NCBI GenBank assembly: GCA_018692355.1
Contig: JABHKE010000144.1
Coordinates: 1-32,753 of the forward strand
Source: Fidelibacterota bacterium
GTDB lineage: Bacteria > Fidelibacterota > Marinisomatia > Marinisomatales > UBA1611
DNA length: 32,753 nt
Direction of reading: 5' to 3'
The number at the start of each line of letters is the position of its first letter. Position 1 is the first letter of the stretch. Positions 19,277-29,315 of this stretch are shown here, piece after piece. The notes under the pieces were generated by a model, which ran no database searches, was not told the origin of the DNA, and saw nothing but the letters and a program-made list of their open reading frames with translations. The position numbers were made by a program, and so were the translations under genes.

Positions 19277-20404
19277 TTAATCAAGAAGTTTTGATTTGAC
19301 CCATTCCAATGAAAAAATCAAAGATATAAGATGATGGTTTCCTAATCCATCGGCAGAACTCGATGATAAAAAAGCATAATCGATCCCGAATCCTTCCCAT
19401 TCCACACCCAATCCACCTGTTGAATTATTAACAGAGTTTCGTCCCAATCGGATAAATAGTTTATCTTTATAGATCCCTTCTATTCCGAATGATCCATCCA
19501 CAGAAAAGGAACCAAATCCCAATTGTGAATCTAAATGACGATTGGATGTAGAAATATCCAGATTGAACATAGAATGAAGACTCACAGGAATCTTTTTCAA
19601 TTTCAACGGTTGATGTATTCCAACAGAGACGGTTGGTGTTGTTCCTTCCACAGTTCCATTTTCCCAAATAAGTCCGGAAGTTGGGAGGTTCCGAGCAACA
19701 ATGCCAATATTTGTTTCATAGATTTTTTTTACGATTCCAAAATCTATGCCAACACCCAACGCAAACTGATTATCCAGTGAATAGGATAAAACTTTTACGC
19801 CAATGCCTATTGGCAAACCTCTAAACGAATGATTAAATGCACCATGGATACCGATTTGATGTTGACTGAAATATTGAAGTTGATCTACATCCAAGCGTTC
19901 ACCTTCATCCAAAATCCCATTCCCTTCACCCGGATCATTGGTCCCAAATTTCCCATCATTCCCCCAATCCAATAGCATATTTCGTGTATCTGGGATTTGA
20001 CCAATACCTTCATACAACATATTGACTTGAATAGGCTTTCCTTTTCTTTGAAACTGAAATCCCGCTAGATCATTATTCAAAATCCCGGAAAACCGAGATT
20101 GATGAGTCAGATTGATATTTGGGATCGGCGCTAGCGAAAATATCGGATTTATTAATGATGATGTAGGCGAACCAAAATTATAAGCGGTGGTTGCTTTTCC
20201 TAAGGATGCAGTTCGGGCATCAGTTACATGCTCAAAAAGTTCCCAACCATAATTCACCATAAAACTATTGGAAAACCCAATGCTCACAATAAAAAAGTAA
20301 GAAAATAATGAGATTTGCCATTTAGATACGGAGTCTCGAATAAAGCTTTGAGTCTTTGCGACTTTGCGGCATTTCCTACAACCCATGTTCTTTTTTGATC
20401 TCAT
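19277..20404 (-). CDS. PorV/PorQ-like outer-membrane beta-barrel protein (UPF0164-like)
   Basis: GWELFEHVTDARTASLGKATTAYNFGSPTSSLINPI (pattern typical of PorV/PorQ-like proteins), hydrophobic signal, repeated amphipathic strands. N-terminal start is uncertain. Confidence 0.65.
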   Translation of the reverse strand: MRSKKNMGCRKCRKVAKTQSFIRDSVSKWQISLFSYFFIVSIGFSNSFMVNYGWELFEHVTDARTASLGKATTAYNFGSPTSSLINPIFSLAPIPNINLTHQSRFSGILNNDLAGFQFQRKGKPIQVNMLYEGIGQIPDTRNMLLDWGNDGKFGTNDPGEGNGILDEGERLDVDQLQYFSQHQIGIHGAFNHSFRGLPIGIGVKVLSYSLDNQFALGVGIDFGIVKKIYETNIGIVARNLPTSGLIWENGTVEGTTPTVSVGIHQPLKLKKIPVSLHSMFNLDISTSNRHLDSQLGFGSFSVDGSFGIEGIYKDKLFIRLGRNSVNNSTGGLGVEWEGFGIDYAFLSSSSADGLGNHHLISLIFSLEWVKSKLLD

Positions 20405-22973
20405 CTAAAGTTTTAAGTGCTTCCAGGGGCGTCATTGAATTCACATCCAATTCATTCAGCTTTTTGCGCAATTTTAATTCTTGTTCCTGGAACAGTGTTA
20501 TCTGGTTGGACGGTTCTGGCGGCGTAGAAGTTCCACCTTTTTCCACAGATTGCTGAATATGATGGTTCAGTATCTCCGTTGCACGATGAATCACTGATTT
20601 TGGTAATCCTGCCATTTGTGCCACATGAATTCCATAACTTTTATCAACTGATCCTTTTGCTATAGAGCGAAGAAATACTATTTTATCTCCAAATTCTTTC
20701 ACTTCCACATGGTGGTTCTCAACTCGTTCCAAGAGTGATTCCAGATCTGTTAATTCGTGGTAATGGGTTGCAAATAAAGTACGAGCCAAAACACCTTCTG
20801 TGTTGTGAAGAAATTCTGTTATAGCCCACGCCAGAGAAAGGCCATCAAATGTGGCTGTCCCTCGACCAATCTCATCTAGCAGGATCAAACTGCTATTCGT
20901 AGCATTATTCAAAATATTGGCGGCCTCGTTCATTTCCACCAAAAAGGTACTTTCACCACCAGCAAGATTATCACTGGCTCCTACTCGAGTAAACAATTTA
21001 TCTGCTACTCCAATTTTCGCTGAATTAGCCGGAACAAAACTTCCAATCTGAGCCATTAATACAATGAGTCCAACTTGTCTTAAATAAGTGGATTTCCCTG
21101 CCATATTGGGTCCCGTAATTAAGTGGATCTGGTTGATCTTAGAATCTATAGAGAGATCATTAGGGATAAATTTATCGGTAGATGGCAGCAACTGTTCAAC
21201 GACAGGATGACGCCCTTGGTTAATCTCCAATTCCGGATTATTTGTCAATTCCGGGCGAACAAAATTCTGGTTCAATGAAGTTGTAGAAAATCCAACCAAA
21301 AGATCCATCCGATTGATAGCTTTTGCATTGGTGTGAATATCAGAAATGGTGCCCAATAAGAATTGGCACAATTCAGAGAAAATATTGGATTCTATCGTAA
21401 ATATTTTTTCTTCTGCATTGAGAATTTTATCTTCATATTCTTTTAATTCTTCGGTGATATATCGTTCGGAATTAACGAGGGTTTGTTTCCTAATAAATGC
21501 TTCTGGGACTTTATCCTGATGGACTTTGGTTACTTCGATGTAATAACCAAATACCCTGTTAAATCCCACCTTTAGCTTTGGAATGGCCAATTCTTCTCGC
21601 AATGAACTCTGAAAATTGTCTATCCACTCTTTCCCGGAATTAAGTAAAGTTCGTAATTCATCAAGATCACTATCCACACCTTTACAAATTATATTCCCCA
21701 TTTTGACCTGTATCGGTGTATCTTGATTGATTAGAGATAAAATCTTTTCAGTGATCGAATTTGTATCAATAAATGATTTTGCCAATAATGCCAAGTTTTG
21801 ATCGTCTGCTGATATTAATTCTTTTTGCCAATCCGGAATTTTCTGCAAAGTAAGTGCGATCCCTATCACATCTCGGGGCGACGCTTTCCCATGATTCACT
21901 TTTCCAAGAATACGCTCCAAATCAGCTGTTTTGCTTAACGATTCTCGTATTGATTTCATGAGTCTAACATTTTTAGAAAAAGCATCAACCAAATCCAACC
22001 TTGCATTGATTCTTTTAATATCAGTCAGTGGATAATGGAGCCATCGTCGAAAAAGTCTGCCTCCACCAGCAGTTTGGGTTTCGTCGATACAATCCACCAA
22101 TGTTCCATGCGTCCCTTGTGTGGACAAACTTTGGAAAACTTCCAAATTCCGAATTGTAAATCCATCTAACCCCATAAAACCTTCGTTAAAAACTGGGACT
22201 ATTTTAGATACATGATCCAGAGCGGAACTCAAATTGGATTTAATGTGATGCAACAAAGCACCCCCTGCTGAGATAGCTAATTTCAATTCATCACACCCGA
22301 ATCCTTTTAAGGATTTAAGATTAAAATGTTGGGTCAGTGCTCTGTATGATGAATCTTCATCAAAAATCCAACTTTCAATCTGCGTAATAAATGGACGAAA
22401 TTCACGGTACCATTCTGTGGTAGAATAAACCACACTTTCATCCAAGATCATTTCACTGGGAGAGAATTTTAACAAATTATCTTTTAATTGGTCCACAGGA
22501 CATTCACCAATATGGAATTCTCCTGTTGATGGATCCAGGAAAGCAAATCCGGCAAAATTCTTTTGAAAGGTTACAGAACCAATATAACGGTTGGATTTTT
22601 TACTCAATGCCTGGTCGCTTATAAGTGTCCCGGGTGTTACAACTTCAATCACTTCCCGTTTCACGATCCCCTTGGCTAATTTCGGGTCCTCTACTTGTTC
22701 GCAAATGGCCACACGATGCCCCGCCTTCACCAATTTTGGGAGATAATTATCTAAGGAATGATACGGAAAACCGGCCAATGCCACATTGGATGCTTTTCCA
22801 TTAGCCCGTTTGGTCAAAACAATTCCAAGAACCTTGGCAGTAATTTCCGCATCTTCCAGAAAAGTCTCGTAAAAATCACCCATCCTGAATAACACCAGCG
22901 TATCTTCATATTGCGATTTCACTTCCAGAAATTGCTTCATGACCGGTGTTTGTGCGATGACATCCTTACCCAT
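20376..22973 (-). CDS. mutS: DNA mismatch repair protein MutS
   Basis: TPVMKQFLEVKSQYEDTLVLFRMGDFYETF, GPNMAGKSTYLRQVGLIVLMAQIG, LLDEIGRGTATFDGLSLAWA; a C-terminal NQITLFQ resembles a beta-clamp-binding motif. Confidence 0.97.
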   Translation of the reverse strand: MGKDVIAQTPVMKQFLEVKSQYEDTLVLFRMGDFYETFLEDAEITAKVLGIVLTKRANGKASNVALAGFPYHSLDNYLPKLVKAGHRVAICEQVEDPKLAKGIVKREVIEVVTPGTLISDQALSKKSNRYIGSVTFQKNFAGFAFLDPSTGEFHIGECPVDQLKDNLLKFSPSEMILDESVVYSTTEWYREFRPFITQIESWIFDEDSSYRALTQHFNLKSLKGFGCDELKLAISAGGALLHHIKSNLSSALDHVSKIVPVFNEGFMGLDGFTIRNLEVFQSLSTQGTHGTLVDCIDETQTAGGGRLFRRWLHYPLTDIKRINARLDLVDAFSKNVRLMKSIRESLSKTADLERILGKVNHGKASPRDVIGIALTLQKIPDWQKELISADDQNLALLAKSFIDTNSITEKILSLINQDTPIQVKMGNIICKGVDSDLDELRTLLNSGKEWIDNFQSSLREELAIPKLKVGFNRVFGYYIEVTKVHQDKVPEAFIRKQTLVNSERYITEELKEYEDKILNAEEKIFTIESNIFSELCQFLLGTISDIHTNAKAINRMDLLVGFSTTSLNQNFVRPELTNNPELEINQGRHPVVEQLLPSTDKFIPNDLSIDSKINQIHLITGPNMAGKSTYLRQVGLIVLMAQIGSFVPANSAKIGVADKLFTRVGASDNLAGGESTFLVEMNEAANILNNATNSSLILLDEIGRGTATFDGLSLAWAITEFLHNTEGVLARTLFATHYHELTDLESLLERVENHHVEVKEFGDKIVFLRSIAKGSVDKSYGIHVAQMAGLPKSVIHRATEILNHHIQQSVEKGGTSTPPEPSNQITLFQEQELKLRKKLNELDVNSMTPLEALKTLDEIKKEHGL

Positions 22974-24831
22974 TCAAAGAATGTCCTTTCAAGCGCACAT
23001 TTTCATGTCGAATAGTAAAATGTTTCTTATCGAGATATTCCAACAGTGGAATCGCCGTTTTACGTGTGAGCCCTGTTATTTCTTTAAAATCCGCCACAGC
23101 CAATTGCTCCTTCGACTTGAAATATTCATGAATATCATGAATAACCTTATCAAGATTGGAACGGTTTAGCCAAAAGTTATTTCCAAGATTTTCCACCTTT
23201 CCCTGGGCAAATAACAAGTGAATCAGATCCCCCACCCGTTTGGGCTTGAATCCGGACACTTCTATGATCTCTTTGAGTAGAGTCGGCTCAAATCCGGATT
23301 GAGTTAAAATGGATTCAATTTTTCCCAATTCTTCCAAATCCTTTTTAGAAAACTCAGGCTTATAACCCGCAAGAGAGAACCCTCCTTTTTCTTCTGAAAT
23401 AACGCCATTTTCTAATTGGATTTTCATGACAATCTCAAGCCAGTCTTCCGACCATTTAAGTTGGTTTAATATTCCATCGGTGCTCAGGACAGATCGGAAT
23501 GGATTCTTTTCATAAGTATCATCAAAATAGGATATTAAATCTTTCTTTCCCTTTTCCAATCCGAACTCAGAGTATAGAATTCCACTCTCCGATTCCATTA
23601 CATGTATTTCAACGATCCAACTCTGTAAAATATCGTTAGAAATAAAAAATAACTTCTGCCATTTTTCTCTCGATTTGGGTGTTTTCCAATCTTCATCGAT
23701 CAAATAACCAAACCGTTCCTTCGGATCGATGGGAAGGCTATCGGTGCGATGCCGCAATACTGACCATTTTCCAAGTGGTTTAGGATCTATCACTAATCCG
23801 CCTGCAATCGTATCCATGGGAGAATAAGATCGAACTATAAACCGGTCATCCATAGCTACAGCAACAGGCGATTCAAGATCAATGATAACATTCCCGGATT
23901 GACCTTTTTCTAATTTTTTTCCAGAAACTCGCCCTAGGATCTCAGAAGTTCCCATATGGAAACGTAACCGCTGTTTATTCTTAATAATCCAATCTGTTGA
24001 ATTCGTCATAGAAATATTCGCAAGGATACGGTTGGATGACTGCAAACAATCCGGAATAGCAAGAACGGTCCCACGGGTTAGATCTGAAGATTTTACATGG
24101 GAAAGATTCAGTGCAGCACGATCTCCTGATAAAACGGTTTTGGTTGCACCACCATGGGTTTGGATACCACGAATTTTAGTTTTAATACCTGATGGTAGAA
24201 TCTCAATATCATCTCCATTCTGGGCAGAACCATTCTGGACCGTACCGGTTACAACTGTACCAAATCCGGTTTTTGAAAAAACGCGATCCACATTCAGTCG
24301 AAATTGTACAGAAGAAGACTTTGATTGATAATTTTCAGCCAAGGATAAAATATCAGATTTCAGGCCTTCAACCCCATCTCCGGTTAGATTATTAATTCGG
24401 TGGATAGAGATAGAATCAAAACCAATGTCATCCAATAATTCAGAAATATCCAATTCAACCAGATCCAGCCATTCACTATCATTCACCAGATCGGTTTTGG
24501 TCAGGGCAACTATGCCTTTATTCACACCAAGAAGTGTGAGGATATTCAGGTGTTCACGGGTTTGGGGCATCACACCATCATCTGCAGCAATTACCAACAA
24601 ACCAAAATGGATATTTGCTGCACCTGCAGCCATATTTCTGATAAATTTTTCGTGGCCAGGAACATCAATAATGGTGATGTTTTCAGTAAGATAAGCAAAG
24701 CCAAGATCAATGGTCATTCCCCGTTTTTTCTCTTCCGCAAGTCGATCTGTATTGGTCCCAGTTAAGGCTTTAACCAGAGATGTTTTACCATGGTCAATGT
24801 GACCTGCAGTTCCCACCACAACTTGCGACAT
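22966..24831 (-). CDS. selB: Selenocysteine-specific elongation factor SelB
   Basis: [61 protein letters not shown]; ~620 aa with C-terminal winged-helix region. Confidence 0.95.
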   Translation of the reverse strand: MSQVVVGTAGHIDHGKTSLVKALTGTNTDRLAEEKKRGMTIDLGFAYLTENITIIDVPGHEKFIRNMAAGAANIHFGLLVIAADDGVMPQTREHLNILTLLGVNKGIVALTKTDLVNDSEWLDLVELDISELLDDIGFDSISIHRINNLTGDGVEGLKSDILSLAENYQSKSSSVQFRLNVDRVFSKTGFGTVVTGTVQNGSAQNGDDIEILPSGIKTKIRGIQTHGGATKTVLSGDRAALNLSHVKSSDLTRGTVLAIPDCLQSSNRILANISMTNSTDWIIKNKQRLRFHMGTSEILGRVSGKKLEKGQSGNVIIDLESPVAVAMDDRFIVRSYSPMDTIAGGLVIDPKPLGKWSVLRHRTDSLPIDPKERFGYLIDEDWKTPKSREKWQKLFFISNDILQSWIVEIHVMESESGILYSEFGLEKGKKDLISYFDDTYEKNPFRSVLSTDGILNQLKWSEDWLEIVMKIQLENGVISEEKGGFSLAGYKPEFSKKDLEELGKIESILTQSGFEPTLLKEIIEVSGFKPKRVGDLIHLLFAQGKVENLGNNFWLNRSNLDKVIHDIHEYFKSKEQLAVADFKEITGLTRKTAIPLLEYLDKKHFTIRHENVRLKGHSLNG

Positions 24832-24833
24832 GG

Positions 24834-26198
24834 TTAGACCTCCTGAATTGCAATTGATAGCCGTTTAATTTGATTGGGTAAAACGGATTTCAGATCAATA
24901 TAAAATGTATTTTTTTTTATATATCCAACTACTGGAATGGAACCGCAACGGAATGACTTGGCAAGGTCCTTGGACTTCCCATTTTTGGGTGAAAAACTTA
25001 AGGATGCACTTTCAATCTTATCATCCGGTAAAGAACCACTCCCCGCTTCTACTTCAGAGTCCACCAGTAAAATTCCCAAATCTTTAATTGTTTTTTTCTG
25101 CAATGAATCCAAAACCTTTTGTCCACGGGTTTTTAATACCTTTCGCGATGTGGTTAGCATGGTGAGAGAAAGATTATCTTTCGAGAATGATTGGGATCTA
25201 TAAGACCGTAACGTTTCTTCTAAAAGTCCGATGGTTACCTTATCACATCTTAAAACACGATATAATGGATTTTTCTTACAGGCATTAATCCATTTCTTGC
25301 GGCCCACCATGAGGCCGGATTGCGGTCCACCCAGGAGTTTATCTCCTGAGAATGAAATAATATCTGGCCCGCTATTTACAATGGATTTTACTGGAATTTC
25401 GTCCGCCAGACCCAACAGATTCATATCAAGCAGAGCACCGCTTCCAAGATCCGCCATGACGGGTATCTTATGTTTCTTACCAAAATTGACTAGATCAGAC
25501 AAAGAGACTTCTTTGGTAAACCCTTTTACTACATAATTGCTGGTATGAACCCATAGGATCAATTTCGTTTTATTGGAAATGGCTTTTTCGTAATCTTTTA
25601 AATGTGTACGATTCGTGGCTCCTACTTCTTTCAGGATTGCACCACTTTTTTCAATTATATCAGGAATCCTGAAAGAGCCACCTATTTCCACCATTTGTCC
25701 ACGGGAACAGATTACTTCTCCACCTTGAGCCATTTCGTTCAAAGCTAGGAATACAGCAGCAGCATTATTATTTACCACCATGCCCGCTTCTGCGTCACAC
25801 ATTGAACTCAATTGCTCCTGGATCAAAGTTTGTCGATCGCCGCGATTGCCGGATTCCAAATCAAATTCAAGATTAACATAACCATCCAAGCGATCCGCCA
25901 AATCTTTTAATTGTTTACCGCGAAAAGGTGCTCGGCCAAATCCAGTATGGAGTACAATACCAGTACCATTAATTACATTGACCAGTTTGGGAGCAGATTG
26001 TAATAATACTTGGGATGCAATATGACTTAATAACTCCCCCTTAGTTTTGGATAATTCCCCTTTCCTAATATTTGCCCTGATCTTTGTTAATTCCGAATTT
26101 ATAATATATTTTATATAATCTTCATGAAGTAATATATTTCCATTCAGTTCAAGTAATACTTGATGTACGGATGGACAGTCTTTCAGGGTGGTTTTCAT
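24834..26198 (-). CDS. selA: L-seryl-tRNA(Sec) selenium transferase SelA
   Basis: NVINGTGIVLHTGFGRAP, GDRQTLIQEQL, VVNNNAAAVFLALN, ISFSGDKLLGGPQSGLMVGRK. ATG at 26198 preferred to the track TTG at 26210. Confidence 0.95.
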   Translation of the reverse strand: MKTTLKDCPSVHQVLLELNGNILLHEDYIKYIINSELTKIRANIRKGELSKTKGELLSHIASQVLLQSAPKLVNVINGTGIVLHTGFGRAPFRGKQLKDLADRLDGYVNLEFDLESGNRGDRQTLIQEQLSSMCDAEAGMVVNNNAAAVFLALNEMAQGGEVICSRGQMVEIGGSFRIPDIIEKSGAILKEVGATNRTHLKDYEKAISNKTKLILWVHTSNYVVKGFTKEVSLSDLVNFGKKHKIPVMADLGSGALLDMNLLGLADEIPVKSIVNSGPDIISFSGDKLLGGPQSGLMVGRKKWINACKKNPLYRVLRCDKVTIGLLEETLRSYRSQSFSKDNLSLTMLTTSRKVLKTRGQKVLDSLQKKTIKDLGILLVDSEVEAGSGSLPDDKIESASLSFSPKNGKSKDLAKSFRCGSIPVVGYIKKNTFYIDLKSVLPNQIKRLSIAIQEV

Positions 26199-26236
26199 AA
26201 TAAGGGGCAAGAAGTTCTAACGAATCAGCCTTCAGT

Positions 26237-27409
26237 TCAAGGAGTTTGATTTTTTCGCTTCATTAAAAACCACCCGGCAATAACAGCAGGAATTAAACTA
26301 ATCGCCATAAAGGGGAATACCATTTCAATCGAATATTGATTGGTAATCCATCCACAAACAGCCGGTGCAATACCGCCAATCCCGAAGCTCAAAAAGAATG
26401 AAATACCGTATCCTATTCCACGATGTGAACTGGGAGTCAATTCCGCTAATAATGCATTCGAGACGGGTTGATTTAAGAAATGTACTATCCCTAACAAAAT
26501 ACTGGAAATGAGCAAACTCCATCCACTGGTGTATCCCATTAAGAATAAAAATGGCATATTTAAAATAACGATCCAAAATAAAAGGAAAGATCTGCTATAT
26601 CGATCTCCAACATATCCACCAATGGTTTGTCCGAAAATACCTGACGTAAACACTAATGTTGTGAAAAATCCCGCTTTCAACGTTTCAGGCAACAACGCAA
26701 AAATACCCGTGGTTTGGGATCCAAATAATGAGGGCATATAGGTGGTGAATCCGCCAAAAGAGAAGCCCAAAGCCGTCGACATAACATAATAAAGGACTAT
26801 TGATCGCTTATCTTTTATTTCAAATATTTCCTTTTTTGTTTCATCCTCAATAGGTTTATTACGTCTTTTAATCATGAAAAAAGTCACTAAAACCAGAATA
26901 CCCTGTAAAATTATCCAAATCAGATAAGATACCCGCCAACTCCCAAATTCAGCTGCTGCTCCAGCAAATAAAGGCCCTAGAGCCAATCCTACGGATCCGG
27001 CCACACCATGAATTGCCATACCTTTGCTTAAATTTGTCAAACGACGGGAAAGAATCGTAAGTCCTGCTGGATGGTAAATACTGGATGCTAACCCTAAAAT
27101 ACCCAATCCAATCGTCATTTGAACTGGGGTATTTGCAAGGATCAGACCCAACCCACCAATTATTGATCCAATCTGATAAATCAATAGCAAGACTCTTCCT
27201 CCAAGTTTTGCTTCCAGAAATCCTGCTGGAATAGCCCCTGCACCAAACATAAATGCACCCGCCGAAGCCATTATTCCCAATGTATCCAAGCCTAAATCAA
27301 ATTCATGGTGAAATAAAAGCATCAATGTTGGAAAGACCATCATTTGCGCATGTACAGCCAAGTGAGAAAAGGCTGTAACACCCATGACTATTTTGTTCTC
27401 TTTATTCAT
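26237..27409 (-). CDS. MFS transporter
   Basis: 12-TM-like hydrophobic pattern, AFSHLAVHAQMMVFPTLMLLFHHEF, GYVGDRYSRSFLL. ATG at 27409 (MNKENKIVMGV) preferred because the track start at 27430 lies inside an intrinsic terminator hairpin. Confidence 0.85.
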   Translation of the reverse strand: MNKENKIVMGVTAFSHLAVHAQMMVFPTLMLLFHHEFDLGLDTLGIMASAGAFMFGAGAIPAGFLEAKLGGRVLLLIYQIGSIIGGLGLILANTPVQMTIGLGILGLASSIYHPAGLTILSRRLTNLSKGMAIHGVAGSVGLALGPLFAGAAAEFGSWRVSYLIWIILQGILVLVTFFMIKRRNKPIEDETKKEIFEIKDKRSIVLYYVMSTALGFSFGGFTTYMPSLFGSQTTGIFALLPETLKAGFFTTLVFTSGIFGQTIGGYVGDRYSRSFLLFWIVILNMPFLFLMGYTSGWSLLISSILLGIVHFLNQPVSNALLAELTPSSHRGIGYGISFFLSFGIGGIAPAVCGWITNQYSIEMVFPFMAISLIPAVIAGWFLMKRKNQTP

Positions 27410-27415
27410 AGCAAA

Positions 27416-27452
27416 AAGCCCCTGCCGCAAACATTCGCTTCCGGAGGGGCTT
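27416..27452 (-). terminator. Intrinsic (Rho-independent) terminator after rplS
   Basis: Minus strand AAGCCCCT-CCG-G-AAGC-GAAT-GTTT-G-CGG-C-AGGGGCTT followed by TTT; 8-bp GC-rich base stem plus inner paired segments, 20 nt after the rplS stop. Confidence 0.85.
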
Positions 27453-27472
27453 CAATTGTTTTAAAAAAATAA

Positions 27473-27820
27473 CTACCGTTTTTCTTCGATACGGGCTGCT
27501 TTTGAGCCGATGATATTTTTCAAATAGTTCAGTTTTGCTCGACGAACTTTTCCACGACGCTTCACATCAATGGAAGCAAGCATGGGTGAATGGAGCGGGA
27601 AGATCCTTTCAACCCCAAAACCATTCGCCACTTTCCGTACTGTGAATGTTGCATCCAGGCTTGTTCCGCCATGGCGTGCAATCACAACACCTTCATAACG
27701 CTGCACCCGCTCTTTACTCCCCTCACGGACACGTACGTCAACGGCAACCGTATCTCCTGACCTAAAGTCAGGAATATCCGATTTCAAAAATTCTTTTGTT
27801 GCTTCTACTACTTTATGCAT
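27473..27820 (-). CDS. rplS: 50S ribosomal protein L19 (bL19)
   Basis: [69 protein letters not shown]. Confidence 0.97.
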   Translation of the reverse strand: MHKVVEATKEFLKSDIPDFRSGDTVAVDVRVREGSKERVQRYEGVVIARHGGTSLDATFTVRKVANGFGVERIFPLHSPMLASIDVKRRGKVRRAKLNYLKNIIGSKAARIEEKR

Positions 27821-28538
27821 GATTTATCTCCGATTCTTTCATTTTTTCAAATTTTTCCCAGAGATCCGGTTTCTTTTCTTGAGTCCGTTTCTCTTTTTGT
27901 TCCTGCCTCCAAGCTTCAATTTTTGCATGATAACCGCCCAATAATACCTCCGGAACTTCCATTCCATCGATCTCACGTGGATGGGTATAATGTGGATGGT
28001 CTAACAGATCCTGCGAAAAAGAATCCGTTAATGCCGAATCCAGATTATTGAGCGTTCCTGGGATGAGCCGAACTGTACTGTCCAACATCACCATGGCAGG
28101 AATCTCACCACCGGTCATGACAAAATCACCCAGAGAATACTCATGCGTCACATATTTTTCCATGACACGTTCATCTATTCCCTTGTAATGTCCACAAATA
28201 ACAATAAGCTTTTCTTGTTGACTGGTTTCTTCAGCTATTTCCTGATTCCATATTTTTCCTTGGGGCGACGGATAAATTACCCGCACATTATCAGGGCCAC
28301 CAACCAACTCCATGGCATGATCTATCGCCTTAAAAAGTGGCTCTGCCATTAAAACCATTCCACTTCCACCGCCAAAAGGTGTATCATCAATCTGACGATA
28401 ACTCCCTTTCCCAAAATCTCGGAGATTTACAATATGGAATTCAACCACATTTTTCTCCACAGCTTTCCGAAGAATACTGTTCTGGATCAGGGTGTCAATA
28501 ACATCCGGAACCGGCGTTATGACAGAAATTTGGATCAA
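27813..28538 (-). CDS. trmD: tRNA (guanine(37)-N1)-methyltransferase TrmD
   Basis: [55 protein letters not shown] start overlapping the rimM TGA (TTGA). Confidence 0.96.
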   Translation of the reverse strand: MIQISVITPVPDVIDTLIQNSILRKAVEKNVVEFHIVNLRDFGKGSYRQIDDTPFGGGSGMVLMAEPLFKAIDHAMELVGGPDNVRVIYPSPQGKIWNQEIAEETSQQEKLIVICGHYKGIDERVMEKYVTHEYSLGDFVMTGGEIPAMVMLDSTVRLIPGTLNNLDSALTDSFSQDLLDHPHYTHPREIDGMEVPEVLLGGYHAKIEAWRQEQKEKRTQEKKPDLWEKFEKMKESEINHA

Positions 28539-29038
28539 TCCAGTAAACCTTCCATAGGAGAGATCACAATTACACCTTGTTCATGATTAATACCTTTAAC
28601 CACTTCCGGGATCACGGGAATTAGAAATTCCTTTCCTCCATTTGTGATAACATAAACATCACTGTGAGGTAGCCACATTACATCTTTCAGGATGCCAACA
28701 AGATCCCCCGATTCTGAAAAAACCTCATATCCCAACAGATCTTTTCCGATCATGTTAATTTGATCTTCTCTCGATGCTTCGATAAAAATGGTTTGACCCA
28801 CAATTTTCTCTGCATCGGAGACCGTATCAACACCTTCGAATTTAAACCGTCTCTTTTTTCCCATTCCTGTCACGATCTCAAGACGAACATCTTCAGAAGT
28901 ATCAGGTGAAAATCCCAACATGAGTTGTTTGCCTTCGATATAGTCATCGAAATATCGGGATAAAGGTCGTAACCGTACATCTCCAGTAAGTCCGGAAGTT
29001 GTAGTTATGGTTGCAATGGGGTGGACAAGGTTTTTCAT
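28535..29038 (-). CDS. rimM: Ribosome maturation factor RimM
   Basis: TTTSGLTGDVRLRPLSRYF, DLLGYEVFSESGDLVGILKDVMWLPHSDVYVI, EFLIPVIPEVV; between khpA and trmD. Confidence 0.93.
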   Translation of the reverse strand: MKNLVHPIATITTTSGLTGDVRLRPLSRYFDDYIEGKQLMLGFSPDTSEDVRLEIVTGMGKKRRFKFEGVDTVSDAEKIVGQTIFIEASREDQINMIGKDLLGYEVFSESGDLVGILKDVMWLPHSDVYVITNGGKEFLIPVIPEVVKGINHEQGVIVISPMEGLLD

Positions 29039-29272
29039 CTAGTCAATCACATCCAATCGAGCTCTTTTACCGCCTTCCTTGGCATTTATCGCAAAAACCA
29101 GTGTTCGAAGTGCAGATATATTACGCCCGCCCTTACCGATCACTTTTCCATAATCACCATCGCCAACGGTTAATTCGTAAATGAGTCGCTGTTCAGTTTC
29201 AACAATCTCAATATTAACCTCATCTGGTTTATCAACCAGGAGTTTAATCGCCTGTTCAATGAACTCTAACAT
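29039..29272 (-). CDS. khpA: KH-domain RNA-binding protein KhpA
   Basis: 77 aa; GKVIGKGGRNISALRTLVFAINAKEGGKRARLDV (KH GxxG motif); SD GGAGGA upstream of ATG. Confidence 0.92.
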   Translation of the reverse strand: MLEFIEQAIKLLVDKPDEVNIEIVETEQRLIYELTVGDGDYGKVIGKGGRNISALRTLVFAINAKEGGKRARLDVID

Positions 29273-29315
29273 AGTGTCCTCCGTATTGTTAATGATTAAT
29301 TATTATGGGAATTTC

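Noticed and set aside
19467-19667. 66-aa minus-strand ORF
   Set aside because: Alternative frame inside the PorV-like gene; no recognisable features.
26325-26576. 83-aa minus-strand ORF
   Set aside because: Alternative frame of the MFS gene.
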